Below are positions 34,494 through 44,575 of a stretch of DNA of 64,000 bases, one piece after another; the stretch's first letter is position 1; every line of letters begins with the position of its first letter. A program made the translations under genes and the position numbers. The stretch spans positions 62,001 to 126,000 of the forward strand of contig CAVXVE010000070.1 in the NCBI GenBank assembly GCA_963764955.1, read 5' to 3'. Source of the DNA: Roseiarcus sp963764955. Its GTDB lineage: Bacteria > Pseudomonadota > Alphaproteobacteria > Rhizobiales > Beijerinckiaceae. The notes under the pieces were generated by a model. That model was not told the DNA's origin. It saw only the letters and a list, made by a program, of their open reading frames with translations, and searched no databases.

Positions 34494-36788
34494 ATGAGCG
34501 CCGCCCTTGAGCGATTCTTCCACGAGGCCATGATCGCCATCGCCCTCATCGCTTTGGCGGCGGGCGCGATCTTTTGGACCCGGGGCGACCATGGGTTTGC
34601 GCAATGGGCATGGGCGGCAGGGTCGATTCCGGTCGCGCTCGGATTGCTCGTCTCGATCGTCCGCGACCTCCTGGCTGGCCGCGCCGGGGTCGACGTCATT
34701 GCGCTCTTGTCGATGACCGGCGCCCTGCTGCTTGAGGAAAATCTAGCCGCGATCGTGGTCGCGGTCATGTACGCGGGCGGAACGATGCTCGAGGATTTCG
34801 CCGTCTCTCGCGCCGAACGCGATCTCAAGGCGCTGGTCGACCGTGCGCCTCGCGTCGCCCATCTGACCAATCTCGACGAGGTGAAGGACGTTCCCGTCTC
34901 GGAGATCGCGGTCGGCGACACGCTTCTGGTGCGCGCCGGCGAGGTTGTTCCCGTCGACGGCGTCCTGTCGGACCCGGATGCGATTTTGGACGAGGCAGCG
35001 CTGTCCGGAGAGCCGATCCCAGTCGCCAGGCATCGAGGCGAGGCGATCCGGAGCGGAGCGGTCAACGCCGGCCAAACCTTCACGATGGAGGCGACGGCGA
35101 CGGAAACCGAGAGCACGTACGCCGGCATCGTTCGGATGGCGACGGCGGCGCAGACCGCGAAATCTCCGGCGATCCGGCTCGCGGACCGGTTCGCGCTGCT
35201 GTTGTTGCCGGTTGCGATCGGCCTTGCAGGAGTCGCCTGGGCGATTGCGGGCGATCCGGTCCGGGCTCTGGCGGTCCTCGTGGCGGCGACGCCCTGTCCG
35301 CTCATTCTCGCCGCCCCGGTCGCTTACATCGCTGGCGTGGCCAGAGCCGCGAGGCAGGGCGTTCTGATGAAAGGGGGCGCGGCGCTGGAGGCGCTTGCAC
35401 AAACCCGCACCGTCATTTTCGACAAGACCGGCACTTTGACCGTCGGCGGCGCGCGGCTCATCGAAATCGAGACCGCGCCCGGATGGAGCGCGGACGAAGC
35501 GCTTCGCCTCGCGGCCTCCGTCGAGCAGGCGTCCCAACACGTCGTCGCGGCGGCGATCGTGGCCGCCGCGCGCGAGCGCCATTTGGCGACCGGCGCCGCG
35601 AGCGATGTCCGTGAGGCCATGGGTTCGGGGGTCGCCGGCGTGGTCGAGGGACGCCGGGTGCGCGCTGGCTCGCACGCCTTCGTCTTCGATTCGCCGCCGA
35701 AAAGTCCGTGGTCGAGGCGAACGCTGCGTCGCGCCTCGCTTCACTCCGCTCTGACGGTGTTCGTGGCCGTCGACGGAACGCCCGCCGGAGCCATTCTGCT
35801 GGCCGACGAATTGCGGCGCGAGGCCCCGCGGGCGATCCAGTCTCTGCGGGCTGGCGGCGTGTCGCGGATCATCATGGTCACCGGCGACCGCGCCGAGACT
35901 GCGGAAGCCATCGGCGCCGCGCTCGACCTCGATGCGGTGCTGTCCGAACGGGACCCGGCGGACAAGGTCGAAGCGGTTTCGGTCGAGCAGGCGTTGAACC
36001 CGACCCTGATGGTCGGCGACGGGATCAACGACGCGCCGGCGCTGGCGGCCGCCCATGTCGGCGCGGCGATGGGCGCGCGCGGGGCGAGCGCCTCGTCGGA
36101 GGCGGCGGACGTCGTCGTTCTCGTCGATCGGCTTGATCGTGTTTCGGAGGCGGTCAGGATCGCCCGCCGGACGCATGGAATCGCCTTCCAGAGCATGGCC
36201 GTCGGAATGGCCATGTCCGGCCTCGCGATGATCGCCGCCGCTTTGGGCTGGCTCGCCCCGGTCGAAGGCGCGCTCACCCAGGAAGCCATCGATGTCGCCG
36301 TCATCCTCAACGCCTTGCGCGCGCTCGGTTCAGGCCGCGGCTGGCGACGCAGGAGCATGGCGCCGAGCGACGCAGAGGCGCTTCGGGACGAACACCGGGG
36401 CGTCGAGAAGAGCCTCGACCGCCTGCGCGATATTGTGGATGCGCTCGAGGACGCCTCCGCCTCCGACGGAGCCGCCATGATCCGGGAAGCGAACGCGATC
36501 GTAGCGGACACGATTGTCACTCACGAAAAAGCCGATGAAACGCTGGTCTATCCTCGCCTTCGCAGGTCGCTGTCGAGCGGCTATGGCCTCGCGGCGATGA
36601 GCCGCGTTCATCGCGAACTCCTCCACTTGGCCCATCTCCTGTCCCGCTTGTCCCAGAGCCTGTCGGAGCCCGACGTCGATTCGCTGCTATTGCGCGACGG
36701 ACAGAGAATCATTGAATCCATCGAAACCATCGCGCGAATTCACAACGCGCAGGAAGAAGACATCTACGAATACGCCGCTGCCGGATAG
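34494..36788 (+). CDS. P1B-type metal-transport ATPase with C-terminal hemerythrin domain
   Basis: A 764-residue heavy-metal ATPase. The actuator motif is SGEP, the membrane metal site is ATPCPL (near 265-270), the phosphorylation motif is DKTGTLT (310-316) and the hinge is GDGIND (508-513). The usual P1B HP motif reads SQHVV. There is no N-terminal metal-binding domain. From about residue 625 a hemerythrin-like four-helix domain follows, with ligand candidates in DEHRGVEKSL, THEKADETLVYP, SRVHRELLH and IHNAQEEDIYEY. TPC plus hemerythrin matches the P1B-5 group (for example S. meliloti Nia, nickel/iron). GAGGG six bases before the ATG at 34494 favours that start over 34482. Confidence 0.88.
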   Translation: MSAALERFFHEAMIAIALIALAAGAIFWTRGDHGFAQWAWAAGSIPVALGLLVSIVRDLLAGRAGVDVIALLSMTGALLLEENLAAIVVAVMYAGGTMLEDFAVSRAERDLKALVDRAPRVAHLTNLDEVKDVPVSEIAVGDTLLVRAGEVVPVDGVLSDPDAILDEAALSGEPIPVARHRGEAIRSGAVNAGQTFTMEATATETESTYAGIVRMATAAQTAKSPAIRLADRFALLLLPVAIGLAGVAWAIAGDPVRALAVLVAATPCPLILAAPVAYIAGVARAARQGVLMKGGAALEALAQTRTVIFDKTGTLTVGGARLIEIETAPGWSADEALRLAASVEQASQHVVAAAIVAAARERHLATGAASDVREAMGSGVAGVVEGRRVRAGSHAFVFDSPPKSPWSRRTLRRASLHSALTVFVAVDGTPAGAILLADELRREAPRAIQSLRAGGVSRIIMVTGDRAETAEAIGAALDLDAVLSERDPADKVEAVSVEQALNPTLMVGDGINDAPALAAAHVGAAMGARGASASSEAADVVVLVDRLDRVSEAVRIARRTHGIAFQSMAVGMAMSGLAMIAAALGWLAPVEGALTQEAIDVAVILNALRALGSGRGWRRRSMAPSDAEALRDEHRGVEKSLDRLRDIVDALEDASASDGAAMIREANAIVADTIVTHEKADETLVYPRLRRSLSSGYGLAAMSRVHRELLHLAHLLSRLSQSLSEPDVDSLLLRDGQRIIESIETIARIHNAQEEDIYEYAAAG

Positions 36789-37118
36789 TCGGGCCCAGCC
36801 GCGTCCCCTCCGAGAAGATCGGGCTCTGGGTTTGGCTACGCCTCCGCGATCCAACCAGGGACGCCGCCGCGCTGGGCCTGCTGGGTGGTCGTCTGAGCAT
36901 CCGCAAGCAATATATTGACATATTCAGAAATCTGAGTTACATATCTTCTCATTATCAGCATGCACTCGCGCGTCGCCGAGCGTGTCGCAAGGCGACAGAG
37001 AGGAATGACGGGCTTGGGACATTCGGCAGCGTTTGCTGACGTTTATGACCTTGCTAGGGTTGTTTCCACGGGTTGACGCCGGACTCCGGCCTGCCCCTCA
37101 AGGGTCGCGGTTTAGCGG
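36789..37118. other. Intergenic region between the ATPase and erpA
   Basis: 330 bases between convergent genes with no protein-coding gene. It contains an AT-rich segment with a good sigma-70-like promoter on the plus strand (36915-36943, listed separately), a possible 23-codon frame starting near 37004 after GAGAGGA, and a small GCCGG/CCGGC hairpin at 37077-37089. Confidence 0.4.
36915..36943 (+). promoter_or_regulatory. Sigma-70-like promoter with no known gene downstream
   Basis: TTGACA at 36915-36920 and TACATA at 36938-36943 are separated by exactly 17 bases, in an AT-rich patch that stands out from the GC-rich surroundings. Transcription would run rightwards into the 3' end of the convergent erpA gene. 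Confidence 0.4.
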
Positions 37119-37473
37119 CTAGACCGAAAAACTCACCCCGCAGCCGCAGGAGGCGACCGCATTCGGATTCTTCACCCGGAACGACTGGCCCATGAGATCG
37201 TCGACGAAGTCGAGTTCGGCGCCCTTCGAGCATTTCGAGCGAGACGGGGTCGACCAGCACCGTCGCGCCGTCGCGCGTCACCGCCACGTCGTCCTCGGCG
37301 CGGGTCCGGTCGACGTCGAAGGCGTACTGGAAGCCCGAGCAGCCGCCGCCCTTGACCGAGATGCGCAAGGCCGCGCCAGCCTCGCCCTTGAGGATCGCGT
37401 TGAGCCGCCGGGCGGCGCTCTCGCTGATCGTGACGCCCTCGAGTGTCGGAGAGACGGCTTCGTTCATGACCAT
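37119..37473 (-). CDS. erpA: Iron-sulfur insertion protein ErpA/HesB family (one frameshift)
   Basis: An A-type iron-sulfur carrier. The intact part reads VTISESAARRLNAIL, ALRISVKGGGCSGFQYAF with the first Cys ligand, and ATVLVDPVSLEML. An extra base in the CCC at 37222-37224 (GGG on the coding strand) then shifts the frame. In the corrected frame the family ending continues as GAELDFVDDLMGQSF and VASCGCGVSFSV, giving the second and third Cys (CGC) and a TAG at 37119. The repaired length is 117 residues, normal for ErpA/IscA proteins. It is divergent from dgt, a neighbour pair seen in many Hyphomicrobiales. Confidence 0.88.
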
Positions 37474-37555
37474 GGCCTTTAGTCGCTTGCGCCGCGGAGC
37501 CGGCGCCGTCAAGATTCTGCTGGGTCCAAGATATGGACGCCGGGCAAAGAGCGCA

Positions 37556-38772
37556 ATGTCAAGGCGGACGCCGGACGAGACAAGCCTGACGGCGCGCGCG
37601 CCCTACGCCGCCGACCCCTCGCGCGCGCCCCGCCTTGTCGCCGAGCCGCCGTCGGCGACGCGGACCGAATTCCAGCGCGACCGCGACCGGATCGTCCATT
37701 CGACCGCCTTCCGCCGCCTCGCCCACAAGACCCAGGTGTTCGTCGATCACGAGGGCGATCATTTCCGCACCCGCCTCACCCATACGATCGAGGTGGCGCA
37801 GATCGCGCGTGCGCTGGCGCGGGCTCTCAAGCTCGACGACGATCTCGCGGAAGCCATCGCGCTTGGCCACGATCTCGGCCACACCCCGTTCGGGCACACC
37901 GGGGAGGACGCGCTCGACGCCTGCATGGCCGCGCACGGCGGCTTCGACCACAACAGCCAGGCCCTGCGCATCGTGACCGAGCTCGAGCGCCATTACGCCG
38001 CCTTCGACGGGCTCAACCTGACCCGGCCGACGCTTTGCGGGCCTCGTCAAGCACAACGGACCCTTGCTTGAAGCGAACGGCGCCCCGACCGAGCGCTACC
38101 GGGCGCAGCGGCGTCCCGCCCGCCATCCTCGCTTACGACAAGACCCAACCTCTCGACCTCAGCCTCCATGCAAGCCTCGAGGCGCAAGCCGCGGCGATCG
38201 CTGACGATATCGCCTATGACGCGCACGACATCGACGACGGCCTGCGCGCCGGCCTGTTCCCGCTCGCCGAGATCCGCGCCGCTGTTCCGTTTGTCGGCGA
38301 TCTCATGCGGGAGATCGACGCGCTTCATCCCGGCCTCGAGGAGCCGCGCGTCATCCACGAGCTGACCCGCCGCGTCATCACCCGGTTCATCGAGGACGCG
38401 ATCGGCGAGAGCCGCCGGCGGATCGCCGAAGCGAAGGTCGCGAGCCCGGAAGCGGTCGCGCGCGCCGGCCGCGCCCTGATCGGGCATTCGCCCGCCATCG
38501 AGGCGGCGGACCGCGACATCAAGGCCTTTCTGTTCGCCCGCATGTACCGCCATCCCGAGGTGCGCAAGGTCCGCGATCGGGCGGACGCGATCGTCCGGCG
38601 CCTGTTCGAGGCCTATTTCGCCGAGCCGTCCCTGATGCCTCCCGAATGGGCGGCCCGGGCGGAGAACGGCGATCTGGCGCGCGCGGTCGCCGACTATATC
38701 GCCGGCATGACCGACCGTTTCGCCATCGCCGAGCACGCCCGGCTTTTTGACGGGCCTCCCGACTTGCGATAG
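37556..38772 (+). CDS. dgt: Deoxyguanosinetriphosphate triphosphohydrolase-like protein (two frameshifts)
   Basis: An HD-domain dNTP triphosphohydrolase that splits dNTPs into nucleoside and triphosphate. Motifs are RDRDRIVHSTAFRRLAHKTQVF, RTRLTHTIEVAQIAR with the first His, AIALGHDLGHTPFGHTGE with the HD pair, and GGFDHNSQALRI. The frame breaks near 38034-38036 (extra base in TTT) and again near 38109 (extra C). The stretch between reads GLVKHNGPLLEANGAPTERY in a third frame, and the rest continues as PPAILAYDKTQPLDLSLHAS. With both corrected, the protein is 404 residues, normal for the family. It lies 75 bases upstream of argS on the same strand. Confidence 0.88.
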
Positions 38773-38847
38773 AGGCGCGCAGCCAGCCCGGCCATGACGC
38801 TGAATAGCGAGGCGCAGGCATTGGCTCCGCCCCGCTCGGTAGGAATA

Positions 38848-40627
38848 ATGAACGTCTTCGCCGAGTTCCAGTCGCGCATCGCCGGTCTCATCGAAAAGCG
38901 GATCGCCGCGGGCGAATTGCCGCGCGATCTCGATCTTGGCCGCTTCGTCGTCGAGCCGCCGCGCGACGCGGCCCACGGCGACCTCTCGACCAACGCGGCG
39001 ATGGTCTATGCGCGGGAAGCCAAGCAGGCAGGCTCGAATCCGCGCGCGCTCGCCGAGGGGCTTGTCGCCGATCTCAGGCTTGAGCCGGATGTGCAGAGCG
39101 CCGAAGTCGCAGGCCCGGGCTTCATCAATATCGTGCTGAAGCCAGAGGTTTACCTGAATGTCCTCACCGACGTTCTCATCCAGGGAACCCGTTTCGGGGC
39201 CGGGGCGCCGAGCAGGGACGGGCCGGTCAATGTCGAATATGTGAGCGCCAATCCGACCGGGCCCATGCATGTCGGCCATGCGCGCGGCGCGGTGTTCGGC
39301 GACGCGCTCTCAAGCCTCATCATCTTCTCGGGCCGCAAGGCGACGCGCGAATATTACATCAACGACGCCGGCGGCCAGGTCGACGTGCTGGCGCGCTCCG
39401 CCTTCCTTCGCTACCGCGAGGCGCTCGGCGAGGACATCGGCCCGATCCCCGAGGGCCTCTATCCCGGCGACTATCTGAAACCGGTCGGCGAGTATCTCGC
39501 GCGCGAATTTGGCGCGAGGCTGGTGAGCAAGCCGGAGGCGGAATGGCTGCCCCTCGCGCGCAAGCGCGCCATCGAGGCGATGATGGCGATGATCCGCGAC
39601 GATCTCGCCGCGCTCAACATCACCCACGATGTGTTCGCCTCGGAGCGGGCGCTGACCGGCGCCGACGGGGGCGAGGACCAGGTCGCCAGGACGATCGAAT
39701 GGCTGCGGGCGAAAGGCCTTGTCTACCAGGGCCGGCTGCCGCCGCCCAAGGGCAGCGCGCCCGCCGACGACTGGGAGGATCGCGAGCAGACCCTGTTCCG
39801 CTCGACCGGCTTCGGCGACGACGTCGACCGGCCGCTGATCAAGTCGGACGGCGGCTACACCTATTTCGCCAGCGACATCGCCTATCACAAGACCAAGATC
39901 GACCGCGGTTTCAAAACCCTGGTCGACGTCTGGGGCGCCGACCACGGCGGCTACGTGAAGCGGATGCAGGCGGCGGTCGCGGCGCTGTCGGACGGCAAGG
40001 CGAAGCTCGAGGTCCGGCTCTGCCAGCTCGTGCGCCTCATGCGCGCCGGCGAGCCGGTCAAAATGTCGAAGCGCTCCGGCGAGTTCGTGACGCTGCGCGA
40101 GGTCGTGGACGAAGTCGGCGCGGACGCCGTCCGCTTCATCATGCTGATGCGCAAGAACGACGCGCCGCTCGATTTCGACCTCGTGAAGGTGATCGAGCAG
40201 AGCCAGGACAATCCCGTCTTCTACGTGCAATACGCGCACGCCCGCGCCCGCAGCGTGCTTCAGGCAGGGCAAGGCCGTCTTCCAGGACTTTGATCTCGAC
40301 CCGAAGGCGCTCGCCCAGGCCGACCTCTCGCTTCTGACCGACGAGGGCGAGCGCGAGCTCATGCGGACCTTCGGGCAATATCCGCGGGCGATCCGGCAGG
40401 CGGCGGAGGCGCACGAACCGCACCGGGTGGCGTTTTTCGCCCACGAACTGGCGACGCGTTTCCACGCGCACTGGAACCGCGGGAAAGATGCGCGCGAGTT
40501 GCGGTTTGTTAACGAAAATGAACGAAGTTTATCGTATGCGAGACTGGCTCTGGTCGCGGGCGTCAGCCTTGTTTTGGCCTCCGCCTTGTCAATTTTGGGC
40601 GTTAGCGCCCCCGAAGAGATGCGTTAG
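38848..40627 (+). CDS. argS: Arginyl-tRNA synthetase ArgS (one frameshift)
   Basis: Class I aminoacyl-tRNA synthetase charging tRNA-Arg. The protein has the N-terminal Add1-like domain, the HIGH-type motif as PTGPMHVGHARGA (HVGH at 141-144), the YTYFASDIAYH block, WGADHGGYVKRM and a KMSKRSGEF motif. Near 40262 an extra base shifts the frame after ARARSVL. The anticodon-binding domain then continues in the next frame as QGKAVFQDFDLDPKAL to LASALSILGVSAPEEMR. Repaired length is 592 residues, normal. Because argS is essential, a true frameshift here is implausible. The ATG at 38848 has GGA five bases upstream and matches the usual N-terminus. Confidence 0.93.
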
Positions 40628-40692
40628 CGGACATTGTCCTGTTGAGCGCGTCTGACGCGCTCAAGGAAAAGTTCGCGACAGGTGAGGATGAT

Positions 40693-42177
40693 ATGAGTGT
40701 TTCCGGGTCACGTGCGGGTGACGAGATCAACCTCGATGAATTCGAGCGGCGCCTGCGCGCCGCGGGCGGCGGGCAGGCGCGCGCCGAGGATCCCCTGGCG
40801 GAGCTTTCCCGCCTGGTCGAATTCTCGCATTTCGGTATCTCGAACGGCGAGGCGCCGGTTCGCCGCGCCGCCGGACCCGGCGCCGACAACACGCAGCCCG
40901 CTCAGCCGGTCGAAACCGCGGCTCTTCGCCCCTCGATCGACGACGAGGTGGAGGAACTGGCGCCCGGCGCGTCGGAGGCCGACCGCGAGGCGCGGCAGGA
41001 CTATGAGTTCGACGCCCATCGCGGCGACGGCGCCTTTGTGGCGGAGCCGGAGGAGGAGCGCCGGCCGATGCGCTGGAAGCTCACGGTTTCGGCGCTGGCG
41101 ATCGCAGGGGTCGCGATGATCGGGGCTGTCTTCGTGCTCAAGGGCGGGGTCCCGGGTCTGCCGAAAACGCCTCCGTTCATCGCGGCCGCTCAGGGGCCGA
41201 CCAAAGTGGCGCCGCCCAAGAGCGAGACGCCCGCCGCCTTGAATGACCCCGGCGGGTCGCTCTTGGGGAACGCCAAGCCGGGACCCGTCAAGGTCGTCAA
41301 TACCGAGGAGCAGCCAGTCGATCTGAGCGCGCAGGCGTCGCTCAGCAATCCGCCTTCCGCCGCCGCCACTCCGCCGGCCGCGACCGCCAATCCGCCTGCA
41401 GCCGCCGATCAGGCGAAGCCGCCGGGGGGATCGGATCCGACCGCTCTCGCCGCCACCGGCAATACGCCGCTTGTGGCGCCGCCCGGCGCATCGGCGCCGT
41501 CCATGCCGTCGGAATTCCCCGCGCCGAAACCGGTGCGCACAGTCTCGCTGCGGCCAGACGGAACCCCGATCGGGGCCAATCCTTCGGATCAGGCGACAAG
41601 CGACGCGAAACCCGCCGCCGCGCCGCCGCAAGAAGCGCCGAGCCAGCCGGCGCCGCAGGCCTCTAGCGTAGCGACTGGCGCCGCTGAGCCGTCGACGCCA
41701 AAGCTTGATTTGCCGACCAAGCTTTCGCCGAAGTCGGCGGCCCGGGTCGTCGTCGGCAAGACCGATACGACCGCGCCCGCCGCGAACGCTGAGACGCCCA
41801 GCGAAACGGCGCAGAACGCCGCTCCGGCGAAGCCGGAGAAGGCTGCGAAGAAGCCCAAGGCCGGGCAGGTCGCCGACGCGGCCGAAACGACCGGAGCGAT
41901 CGCGCCGCCGGTCGACGCGACCGCGGCGACGACTTCCGGCGGATGGTCGGTTCAACTCGCCGCGCCCAAATCGGAAGCGGAAGCCAAGACCAAGGTCGCA
42001 CAGCTGACAAGCAAATATAGCGCCGAACTCAACGGCTCGCCCATCGGGGTGCACAAGGCGGAAGTCCACGGCGAAACGATCTACCGCCTGCGCGTGAGCG
42101 GCCTGACGAAGGCGGACGCCGCGGCGATGTGCGCTCGCCTCAAGGGCGACGGCGGGCAGTGCTTCATCGTCAAGTGA
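40693..42177 (+). CDS. SPOR-domain protein with single membrane anchor
   Basis: A 494-residue protein. The cytosolic N-terminus (about 125 residues, starting with INLDEFERRLRAAGG) is followed by one transmembrane helix (LTVSALAIAGVAMIGAVFVL) and a long Pro/Ala-rich linker of about 260 residues. The last 75 residues are a SPOR domain (GGWSVQLAAPKSEAEAKTKV through KGDGGQCFIVK), which binds glycan strands lacking stem peptides at the division septum. It is the conserved neighbour between argS and nagZ in Hyphomicrobiales. The ATG at 40693 has GGTGAGGATGAT upstream; a TTG at 40642 is an alternative. Confidence 0.88.
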   Translation: MSVSGSRAGDEINLDEFERRLRAAGGGQARAEDPLAELSRLVEFSHFGISNGEAPVRRAAGPGADNTQPAQPVETAALRPSIDDEVEELAPGASEADREARQDYEFDAHRGDGAFVAEPEEERRPMRWKLTVSALAIAGVAMIGAVFVLKGGVPGLPKTPPFIAAAQGPTKVAPPKSETPAALNDPGGSLLGNAKPGPVKVVNTEEQPVDLSAQASLSNPPSAAATPPAATANPPAAADQAKPPGGSDPTALAATGNTPLVAPPGASAPSMPSEFPAPKPVRTVSLRPDGTPIGANPSDQATSDAKPAAAPPQEAPSQPAPQASSVATGAAEPSTPKLDLPTKLSPKSAARVVVGKTDTTAPAANAETPSETAQNAAPAKPEKAAKKPKAGQVADAAETTGAIAPPVDATAATTSGGWSVQLAAPKSEAEAKTKVAQLTSKYSAELNGSPIGVHKAEVHGETIYRLRVSGLTKADAAAMCARLKGDGGQCFIVK

Positions 42178-42219
42178 GCGGGAGCGCCTGCCTGTTCAAG
42201 TCTGAGCGCGGAGCCGCGA

Positions 42220-43230
42220 ATGCCCAAGGCCTTCATCTGCGGCTGCGCCGGCCTCGCGCTCAATGACGAGGAACGCGCCTTCCTGCGCGGGCATGACCCC
42301 TGGGGCCTGATCCTGTTCAAGCGCAACGTCGCCGACCGCGAGCAGCTGCGCGCGCTGACGCGATCGTTCCGCGACTGCGTCGGCCGCGCCGACGCGCCGG
42401 TGCTGATCGATCAGGAGGGCGGCCGGGTGCAGCGGATGGCGCCGCCGCATTGGCGCGCCTATCCCGCAGCAGCCGCGATCGAGGCCGGGCTTGAGCCATC
42501 CAAAGCCGAGGCGGCGGCCGGTCTCGTCGCGCGCCTGATCGCGCATGATCTCAACGAAGTCGGGATCAATATCGACTGCGCGCCGGTGCTCGATGTCGCG
42601 GGCGAAGGCATGCACAACGCCATCGGCTCGCGGGCCTTCTCGTCCCGGCCTGAGCGCGTGGCGGCGATGGGCCGGGCGGTCGCCGACGGACTGCTTGCCG
42701 GCGGCGTCGCGCCCGTCGTCAAGCACATGCCGGGGCATGGCCGGGCGCGCGTCGACAGCCATTACGAATTGCCTGTCGTCGACGCCGCGCGCAGCGATCT
42801 CAAGCGTGACTTCGCCCCGTTTGCGGCGCTGAGCGACCTGCCGATGGCGATGAGCGCGCATCTCCTTTACACGGCGATTGATCCAAGCCGCCCCGCGACG
42901 ATGTCGCCGGTCGTGGTCGCTGAAATCATGCGCGGCGACATCGGGTTCGACGGCCTCATCATGAGCGACGACCTGTCGATGAAGGCGCTGAAAGGTCCGT
43001 TCGACGAGCGCGCCGCCGCGGTGATCGAGGCGGGGCTCGATGTCGTCCTCCATTGCAACGGCGATCTCGAGGAGGCGATCGCGGTCGCGTCCGCTGCGCC
43101 GGTCCTTGCCGGCGTGTCGCTTCGGCGAGCCAATGCCGCGCTCGCGGCGATCGCGCCGCCTCGAGCGCTCGATGTGGAGCTTGCCGACCAGGAGCTGGCC
43201 GCGATCAAGGCAGAACTGGGCGTCGCCTGA
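42220..43230 (+). CDS. nagZ: Beta-N-acetylhexosaminidase NagZ
   Basis: A GH3 enzyme that removes N-acetylglucosamine from peptidoglycan fragments during cell-wall recycling. The 336-residue cytosolic protein shows VLIDQEGGRVQRM (64-72), the NagZ signature KHMPGHGRARVDSH (168-181) with the mobile-loop acid/base Asp-His pair, and the nucleophile Asp in LIMSDDLSM. Length is standard. It follows the SPOR gene by 42 bases. In many relatives scpA and scpB come next; here the strand changes and they lie about 9 kb away. Confidence 0.95.
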   Translation: MPKAFICGCAGLALNDEERAFLRGHDPWGLILFKRNVADREQLRALTRSFRDCVGRADAPVLIDQEGGRVQRMAPPHWRAYPAAAAIEAGLEPSKAEAAAGLVARLIAHDLNEVGINIDCAPVLDVAGEGMHNAIGSRAFSSRPERVAAMGRAVADGLLAGGVAPVVKHMPGHGRARVDSHYELPVVDAARSDLKRDFAPFAALSDLPMAMSAHLLYTAIDPSRPATMSPVVVAEIMRGDIGFDGLIMSDDLSMKALKGPFDERAAAVIEAGLDVVLHCNGDLEEAIAVASAAPVLAGVSLRRANAALAAIAPPRALDVELADQELAAIKAELGVA

Positions 43231-43391
43231 GGGCGCCCGGGCTGGCCGCTCCACGCCGCGCAGCCCGTGTGCGGTTTTGCACGCGAAGATGGCCGGCATT
43301 CGTTTATTGGCGCGCCGCGTGTTAGCGTTGGACCCGTTCGAGGGCCATGGATCATCGCGCATCTGCCGCTGATCGAACGCGAGGGCTCGCA

Positions 43392-44543
43392 ATGCTTCAG
43401 AAGGCGGAATTGGCCTCATTCGCGATCGCCGACATATCCGGCTACACGCGCTTCGTGTCCGGCGTCGAACTCGACCATGCCCAGGACATCATCGCCGACA
43501 TCATGGACACTCTGGTCAGGGCGTTGCGTCCGCCGTTCCGGCTCGCCAAGTTCGAAGGCGACGCGGCCTTTGTCTATGCGCCCGCCGACAAGCTCGATGG
43601 ATCGCTCATGCAGGATTCGATCGAACAGGCCTATTTTGCCTTCCGCAAGCGGCTCCGCAGCATCAAGCAGGTCAGCTCTTGCGAGTGCCAGGCCTGCAGC
43701 CGGATGCAGAGCCTTGACGTCAAGTTTGTGGTTCATCACGGCGAGTTCATCCGGCAAAAGATGTCGGGCCGCGAGGAACTTGCCGGCCGCGACGTGATCC
43801 TCATCCACCGTCTCCTCAAGAACGACGTCGGCAAGACATTCGGGTCGCGCGCCTATGCGCTCTATTCCGACGCCTGCGTGCGGGCGATGGGGATCGATCC
43901 CGCGGCGCAGGGTCTCGTCGAGCACGCCGAGGCGATCGAGCATATCGGGGACACGAAGTGCTGGGTGAGCGACCTCGAGCAGGCGTGGACGCGGGAAATC
44001 GAGACGGCGCGCAACCTGGTTCAGCGCGCGGGCGCCTATATGCTCATCGAGAGGGATTTCGCCGCGCCGCGGCAAGCTTTGTGGGACCTCGTCACGTCGC
44101 CTCAGCATCACGCCCGCTGGCAGCGGAGCGACGGCGTCATCGAGAACAATGCGCAGGGGCGTCGTGGCGCGGGCACCCAGAACCACTGCCTGCACGGCAA
44201 GGACGCGGTCATCGAGGACATCGTCGACTGGCGCCCGTTCGACTATGTGACGCTGACGGCGCTGCTGCCGATACCGGGGGCTCCGAAAATCCTGTTCTCC
44301 TATACGTTCGAGGAACGCGACGACGGCGGGACCCACTTCGAATTCCGCGTTGCGAAGCCGAAGCCGAAGGATCTGCCCTTTTACGAGCGCGTGAGACCCA
44401 CGATCGAAGCGAACTTTACGGCTGGATTCGACATCCTGCGTACAATGGTGGCGGAACGACCGGCGGCTTCGGCGGTCGAGGACGAGCCGCCTCTCCCCGT
44501 CTCGCGCGAACGCTTCGCGACCCAGCCGCTCCACGCGCGCTAG
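43392..44543 (+). CDS. DUF2652 cyclase-like domain fused to an SRPBCC domain
   Basis: A 383-residue two-domain protein. Residues 1-190 resemble DUF2652 proteins, which share a class III nucleotide-cyclase-like fold: FAIADISGYTRFV carries the first metal-binding Asp and LAKFEGDAAFVYA the second. The transition-state Asn of true cyclases is not evident (GRDVILIHRLLKN has Ile at that place). A Cys-rich insert (SCECQACSRM) interrupts the domain. Residues about 215-365 form an SRPBCC (START-like) lipid- or ligand-binding domain, starting LIERDFAAPRQALWDLVTSP. The function is unknown. GAGGG six bases before the ATG at 43392 supports this start. Confidence 0.75.
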   Translation: MLQKAELASFAIADISGYTRFVSGVELDHAQDIIADIMDTLVRALRPPFRLAKFEGDAAFVYAPADKLDGSLMQDSIEQAYFAFRKRLRSIKQVSSCECQACSRMQSLDVKFVVHHGEFIRQKMSGREELAGRDVILIHRLLKNDVGKTFGSRAYALYSDACVRAMGIDPAAQGLVEHAEAIEHIGDTKCWVSDLEQAWTREIETARNLVQRAGAYMLIERDFAAPRQALWDLVTSPQHHARWQRSDGVIENNAQGRRGAGTQNHCLHGKDAVIEDIVDWRPFDYVTLTALLPIPGAPKILFSYTFEERDDGGTHFEFRVAKPKPKDLPFYERVRPTIEANFTAGFDILRTMVAERPAASAVEDEPPLPVSRERFATQPLHAR

Positions 44544-44575
44544 CGAGAGCGGCTACGCTGTCGGGACGCGGCAGA

